Below, one piece after another: positions 14,043-16,816 of a DNA stretch of 16,816 bases (its first letter is position 1; the number at the start of each line of letters is the position of its first letter). Source of the DNA: MGNI01 sp964353875 (GTDB taxonomy: Bacteria; Chloroflexota; Anaerolineae; Anaerolineales; E44-bin32); the NCBI GenBank assembly GCA_964353875.1, contig CAYGXU010000069.1:1-16816 (forward strand), read 5' to 3'. A program made the position numbers and the translations under genes. The notes beneath the pieces were generated by a model. The model was not told the origin of the DNA, searched no databases, and worked only from the letters and a program-made list of their open reading frames with translations.

Positions 14043-15026
14043 ATGCAAACTCAGGTAATCGAATGGCTCCTGGCATCGGATGAGCCCTGGACACGTTATC
14101 GTACCTTAGTCGATTTACTGGACCGGTCTGAGACGGGTCCTGAAGTTCTTGCTGCCAAGGCAGAGATGTTGGCCCATCCTCAAATAAAGGCCTTGTTGCA
14201 GCAAGTCACTGCTTGGCCTGGATATGCCCTGCAACGGCATAACGACGCCCATCATCCTCTTTATGCATTGAGCACGCTGGCCGATTTTGGTCTGAAATAC
14301 AGTGACCCTGGAATGACCCCCGCCCTTGATGCTGTATTGGATCATCGATCTGCCGAAGGATTGTTTCAGACCCTGGTGCTGATCCCCAAGGCATTTGGCG
14401 GCACGGATGAGGAAATGTGGACATGGGTGCTTTGTGATGCACCAACGCTGCTCTACGCTCTTCAGGCGATGGGGTTGGGAGCGGATCAGCGTGTCAAAAA
14501 TGCCGTGGAAAATCTAGTCGATCTGGTGGACAACAACGGTTGGAGGTGTAAATCAGCACCCGAATTCGGTGGGAAATTCAGGGGGCCGGGTCGGCGAGAT
14601 GATCCCTGTCCGATCGCCAATGTCTATGCACTCAAGGCGTTGTCTCAACGCGCTGACCTAGTAGACAGCCCGGCAGGACGCCTGGGTGTGGAAATGCTTC
14701 TCGGGCATTGGGAACAGCGGGGAGAGCGAAAATACTACTTATTTGGAATCGGGACCGATTTCCGAAAATTGAAATATCCCTTTGTTTGGTACGATATCCT
14801 GCATGTGGTCGAGGTGCTCAGTCGTTATCCTTATGTCTATTCCGATACGCGTTTCCAAGAAATGGTCGATGCGGTCAATTCCCAGTTGGATGGAGAAGGT
14901 CGTTATACCGCCGGATCGATGTACCGCGCCTGGAAGGATTGGTCTTTCGCCGACAAGAAAAATCCATCCCCCTGGCTGACCTTCCTGGTCCTGAGGATTT
15001 TAAAACGAGTGGGAATGATTTCTTAG
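14043..15026 (+). CDS. Alpha/alpha-toroid protein, paralog 2 (divergent)
   Basis: The second tandem toroid protein is 327 residues long. It keeps the family's N-terminal frame (VIEWLLASDEPWTRYRTLVD, 5-24) and its C-terminal signature (KNPSPWLTFLVLRILKRVG, 306-324). The middle has diverged: the first QW-like motif has become QQVTAWPGY, the last GEGRY, and a ten-residue glycine/arginine-rich insertion (about GGKFRGPGRRDDP) lies between two conserved cysteines. Even so, Cys131, Cys169, Cys189 and Asp251 line up with the same residues in the other two paralogs, so those positions look functionally constrained. The gap from paralog 1 is 52 bases and to paralog 3 is 53 bases. The ribosome binding site is weak (GAGAG at 14032-14036). 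A role as a distinct subunit of a hetero-oligomer with paralogs 1 and 3 is possible but is inference. Confidence 0.75.
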   Translation: MQTQVIEWLLASDEPWTRYRTLVDLLDRSETGPEVLAAKAEMLAHPQIKALLQQVTAWPGYALQRHNDAHHPLYALSTLADFGLKYSDPGMTPALDAVLDHRSAEGLFQTLVLIPKAFGGTDEEMWTWVLCDAPTLLYALQAMGLGADQRVKNAVENLVDLVDNNGWRCKSAPEFGGKFRGPGRRDDPCPIANVYALKALSQRADLVDSPAGRLGVEMLLGHWEQRGERKYYLFGIGTDFRKLKYPFVWYDILHVVEVLSRYPYVYSDTRFQEMVDAVNSQLDGEGRYTAGSMYRAWKDWSFADKKNPSPWLTFLVLRILKRVGMIS

Positions 15027-15079
15027 CCATATTTCAACCGCTGGAAGCGCCTTCGGGCAGTATCTTATACAGGGATAAG

Positions 15080-16012
15080 ATGATAAGCAGTCGAAATTCG
15101 CTCCTCAATGGAGATCCATTACCATGGTTGCTGGAGCAGGAAAACCCCTCTGTACGTTACTGGACTCTTGTTGACCTCCTCGATCGACCCATGGATGATG
15201 CCCTTGTCAACGAAGTCAGACAAGCCATTTCTCGACAGCCGATTGTTTTAGAATTATTCTCCCTTCAACATGCCGAAGGCTATTGGGGAGAGGACGAGGC
15301 AAAACCTTATACGGCACAGGGAGCTGTGGGGGTGTTGTCCTTGCTTCACATGCTGGGCGTGCTGCCGGATGGTCGTACAAGGGCGGGTTGTGAATCATTC
15401 CTGCGATACGGTCAAAATGAGATCGGTGGATTCTCTATGGTGAAGACATATCGAAGTGGGATTTTCCCTTGCACCACGGGTGAACATCTTCCTTTTCTGG
15501 TTTACTTCGGCATGACTGATCACCCTCAGGTGCGCAAAGCTTTTTCCTTTCTTATCGACAGCATGACCATGAACAGGGCTTTGGACTGTGGACGTTATCA
15601 ACACCAGGACTGCCTGTGGGGGGCGATAGCAGCATTGAAGGGATTGAGCGTGCTCCCGCAAGACATGCAGGACTCGAAATCCGAACAAGTCGTCCAACGC
15701 TTGGCGGAGGCTTTATTGGATGCCGAATATGACTTTCGTGGTGAACATAAGCGTTGGTTGACCTTCGGCGTCCCTAGAGGTTGGGATCTGCTTGCTGCTT
15801 TGCGTGTCCTGGCAGCACATGGTTATGGGCAGGATCCTCGATTTGAATCGCTTCTGGATTTGTTCCTCGAATGCCAGGATGATCAGGGGCGATGGCTTTG
15901 TGGCTCGGTTTCCAGGACATGGCCATTGGAGAAACGCAATCGCCCCAGTAAATGGGTCACGCTGGATGTGTTGAGAATGCTTCGACGACTTGGGCTTGGC
16001 TTCCATCCATAA
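15080..16012 (+). CDS. Alpha/alpha-toroid protein, paralog 3
   Basis: The third tandem member has 310 residues and is closest to paralog 1. It shows LPWLLEQENPSVRYWTLVDL (14-33), the QW-like motif LQHAEGYW (62-69), FPCTTGEHLPFLVYFG (129-144), DCGRYQHQDCLWG (169-181), RWLTFGVPRGWDLLAALRVL (225-244), a second QW-like motif CQDDQGRWL (265-273), and the shared tail RPSKWVTLDVLRMLRRLG. The conserved residues are Cys131, Cys170, Cys178 and Asp236. ATG at 15080 starts at the family N-terminus and has AGGG at 15071-15074. The frame can be extended back to 14708, but that stretch overlaps paralog 2 and is not family-like. No cyclase acid motif, membrane segment or signal peptide is seen. Confidence 0.78.
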   Translation: MISSRNSLLNGDPLPWLLEQENPSVRYWTLVDLLDRPMDDALVNEVRQAISRQPIVLELFSLQHAEGYWGEDEAKPYTAQGAVGVLSLLHMLGVLPDGRTRAGCESFLRYGQNEIGGFSMVKTYRSGIFPCTTGEHLPFLVYFGMTDHPQVRKAFSFLIDSMTMNRALDCGRYQHQDCLWGAIAALKGLSVLPQDMQDSKSEQVVQRLAEALLDAEYDFRGEHKRWLTFGVPRGWDLLAALRVLAAHGYGQDPRFESLLDLFLECQDDQGRWLCGSVSRTWPLEKRNRPSKWVTLDVLRMLRRLGLGFHP

Positions 16013-16161
16013 GCGAGAAAAATCCTTTTAAGCTACACTATTCCCCTCTGATAGTTCCATCCCTAACCTGGAAATTCTCTCTTTAAAGAAGGATGGGATA
16101 TGTCTGTAAACAATTCCATTTCACCATGGTTAATGGGGATAGGTTTGCTCAGGAGGACGAA

Positions 16162-16605
16162 GTGTTAAAGCGAGCTATTGGTGCTACAAGTATTTTCATC
16201 GTGTTATTCCTTATGTCACTCGCATGCGGCTCACTTTCTACACTAGAAGATTGCGGGGAAGGGATTGACGGAACAGCCGATGAGGCCTTGTTCGGTCAGA
16301 ACTTTTCTTTTATGAACTTGGTAGATGCGGAAACGGGTGAGCGAGGCGAAGATGGAGGCGAAGATGGCCGTCTGTTTGATGCCGATGATTCTTTGAAAAT
16401 CTCTTTTGAGAGCAAATCGAATGTAACGATGCGAATCTGCGTTCAGGAGAGGAAGGGAGGGGGCAAAGTCGTACTGAATCGCAGCGTGGATTACTTCACA
16501 GGCGAAGGGGGGTTTGTTTTGGGGACATTCCCAAGCGGCAATTACATTGTGAGGGTGATTATGGGCGATGTCCTTGTGAAGAACCTTCCGTTTACCATCG
16601 AATAA
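16162..16605 (+). CDS. Small exported protein, possible lipoprotein
   Basis: The 147-residue product has a clear N-terminal export signal: a basic start (MLKRAIG), a hydrophobic core (TSIFIVLFLMSLA) and a cysteine at residue 22. The box before that cysteine, SLAC, departs from the strict [LVI][ASTVI][GAS]C lipobox, so lipid attachment is uncertain. Behind it come DCGEGIDGTADEALFG, an acidic glycine-rich segment (GERGEDGGEDGRLFDADD), and a beta-rich C-terminal half with YFTGEGGFVLGTFPSGNYIV, which resembles a small immunoglobulin-like or PKD-like sandwich. No named family is recognised. AGGAGG at 16151-16156 stands five bases before the GTG at 16162; the frame is open to an ATG at 16093, but that would bury the signal peptide. 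It follows the toroid genes after 149 bases and may or may not be part of that unit. Confidence 0.7.
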   Translation: MLKRAIGATSIFIVLFLMSLACGSLSTLEDCGEGIDGTADEALFGQNFSFMNLVDAETGERGEDGGEDGRLFDADDSLKISFESKSNVTMRICVQERKGGGKVVLNRSVDYFTGEGGFVLGTFPSGNYIVRVIMGDVLVKNLPFTIE

Positions 16606-16816
16606 AACTCTATACTTGATGAGTGTTCTGAATAACCTGCGCCCAATCATTTATGCTCGAATTCACCCTACGGGATCGTTTTCCATCCAAATTCGCAGGC
16701 TGCATTTTTTCTTTACACGACTCACATGCAGGTGTTTATTTTTTTGGATGATACTAATTGTCTAACGAAGCTTCGCCTCAAACCGACAAGTAGGGCAAAG
16801 TGATCATGATCTTCCA
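16606..16816. other. Intergenic end of window
   Basis: No coding frame is supported in the last 211 bases. The nested inverted repeats at 16684-16750 are the main structure. A ten-base palindrome GATCATGATC lies at 16803-16812. The next gene presumably starts beyond the edge. Confidence 0.5.
16684..16750. repeat. Nested inverted repeats in AT-rich intergenic DNA
   Basis: An outer perfect inverted repeat of eight bases, CATCCAAA (16684-16691) and TTTGGATG (16743-16750), encloses an inner perfect one of six bases, CTGCAT (16700-16705) and ATGCAG (16726-16731). The two pair sets are concentric, so the segment could fold into one interrupted hairpin of 67 bases. T-runs inside it (16705-16710 and 16739-16745) add AT-richness. 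It is not a standard terminator, because the outer arm is not followed by a T-run. It may be a regulatory RNA fold for a gene beyond the window, or part of a small mobile repeat. Confidence 0.4.

Noticed and set aside
14708..15079. Longer form of toroid paralog 3 reaching back into paralog 2
   Set aside because: The extra 124 residues are an out-of-frame reading of paralog 2, and the family N-terminal motif begins only after 15080.
13067..16012. Toroid genes as active squalene-hopene or triterpene cyclases
   Set aside because: They are about half the length of such enzymes, have only two QW-like motifs each, and no DXDD acid motif is present.
1..16816. Minus-strand frames of 60-163 codons throughout
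   Set aside because: All lie opposite well-supported + strand genes or in spacers, and none shows a family motif; they are shadows of the real coding frames.

Overview
The window reads as a stretch of chromosome from a bacterium with roughly balanced base composition, and every convincing gene is on the + strand. The gene set (tandem Gmad2 domains, a KYPPGWP-type GT-C glycosyltransferase, a DrrA-like ABC exporter, a GIN-domain protein, YjbQ, COG1533 radical SAM and terpenoid-cyclase-like toroid proteins) resembles environmental Chloroflexota, perhaps Anaerolineae. That assignment is inferred from gene types only. There is no rRNA, tRNA, CRISPR array or transposase to anchor it.

Layout. (1) 1-600: the 3' end of a gene for a protein with two Gmad2 immunoglobulin-like domains. 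(2) 601-1158: a long gene-free stretch with a plausible sigma70-type promoter near 1000, followed by a 7-TM protein built from three repeats (1159-2196). (3) 2479-5009: an inositol-phosphatase-superfamily gene (3'(2'),5'-bisphosphate nucleotidase-like) translationally coupled through GTGA to a GT-C membrane glycosyltransferase. (4) 5254-5928: a GIN/DUF2807 beta-repeat protein with no visible signal peptide. (5) 6423-8190: an ABC exporter ATPase and its ABC-2 permease, closed by a good intrinsic terminator at about 8230-8258. (6) 8404-8835: an intact GNAT acetyltransferase. (7) 9020-11167: a frameshifted and truncated GNAT remnant runs directly, by ATGA overlaps, into an AlkD-like DNA alkylation repair protein and then a SplB-like (COG1533) radical SAM protein with a C-terminal helix-hairpin-helix domain. 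(8) 11434-11853: YjbQ/UPF0047. (9) 12076-16605: a second radical SAM enzyme with extra C-terminal cysteines, three tandem paralogous alpha/alpha-toroid proteins with QW-like motifs, and a small exported, possibly lipid-anchored protein. (10) 16606-16816: no gene, but nested inverted repeats.

Two neighbourhoods stand out. The first is the alkD-like / radical SAM-HhH pair. Its 4-base overlap and its DNA-directed domains suggest a two-protein repair module acting on damaged bases. The second is the radical SAM plus three-toroid cluster. By eye the three toroids share three cysteines and one aspartate at equivalent positions, although one paralog is highly diverged. That suggests a conserved metal or cofactor site in a family with no obvious terpene-cyclase acid motif. 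The functions proposed for both neighbourhoods are inference from sequence and gene order.
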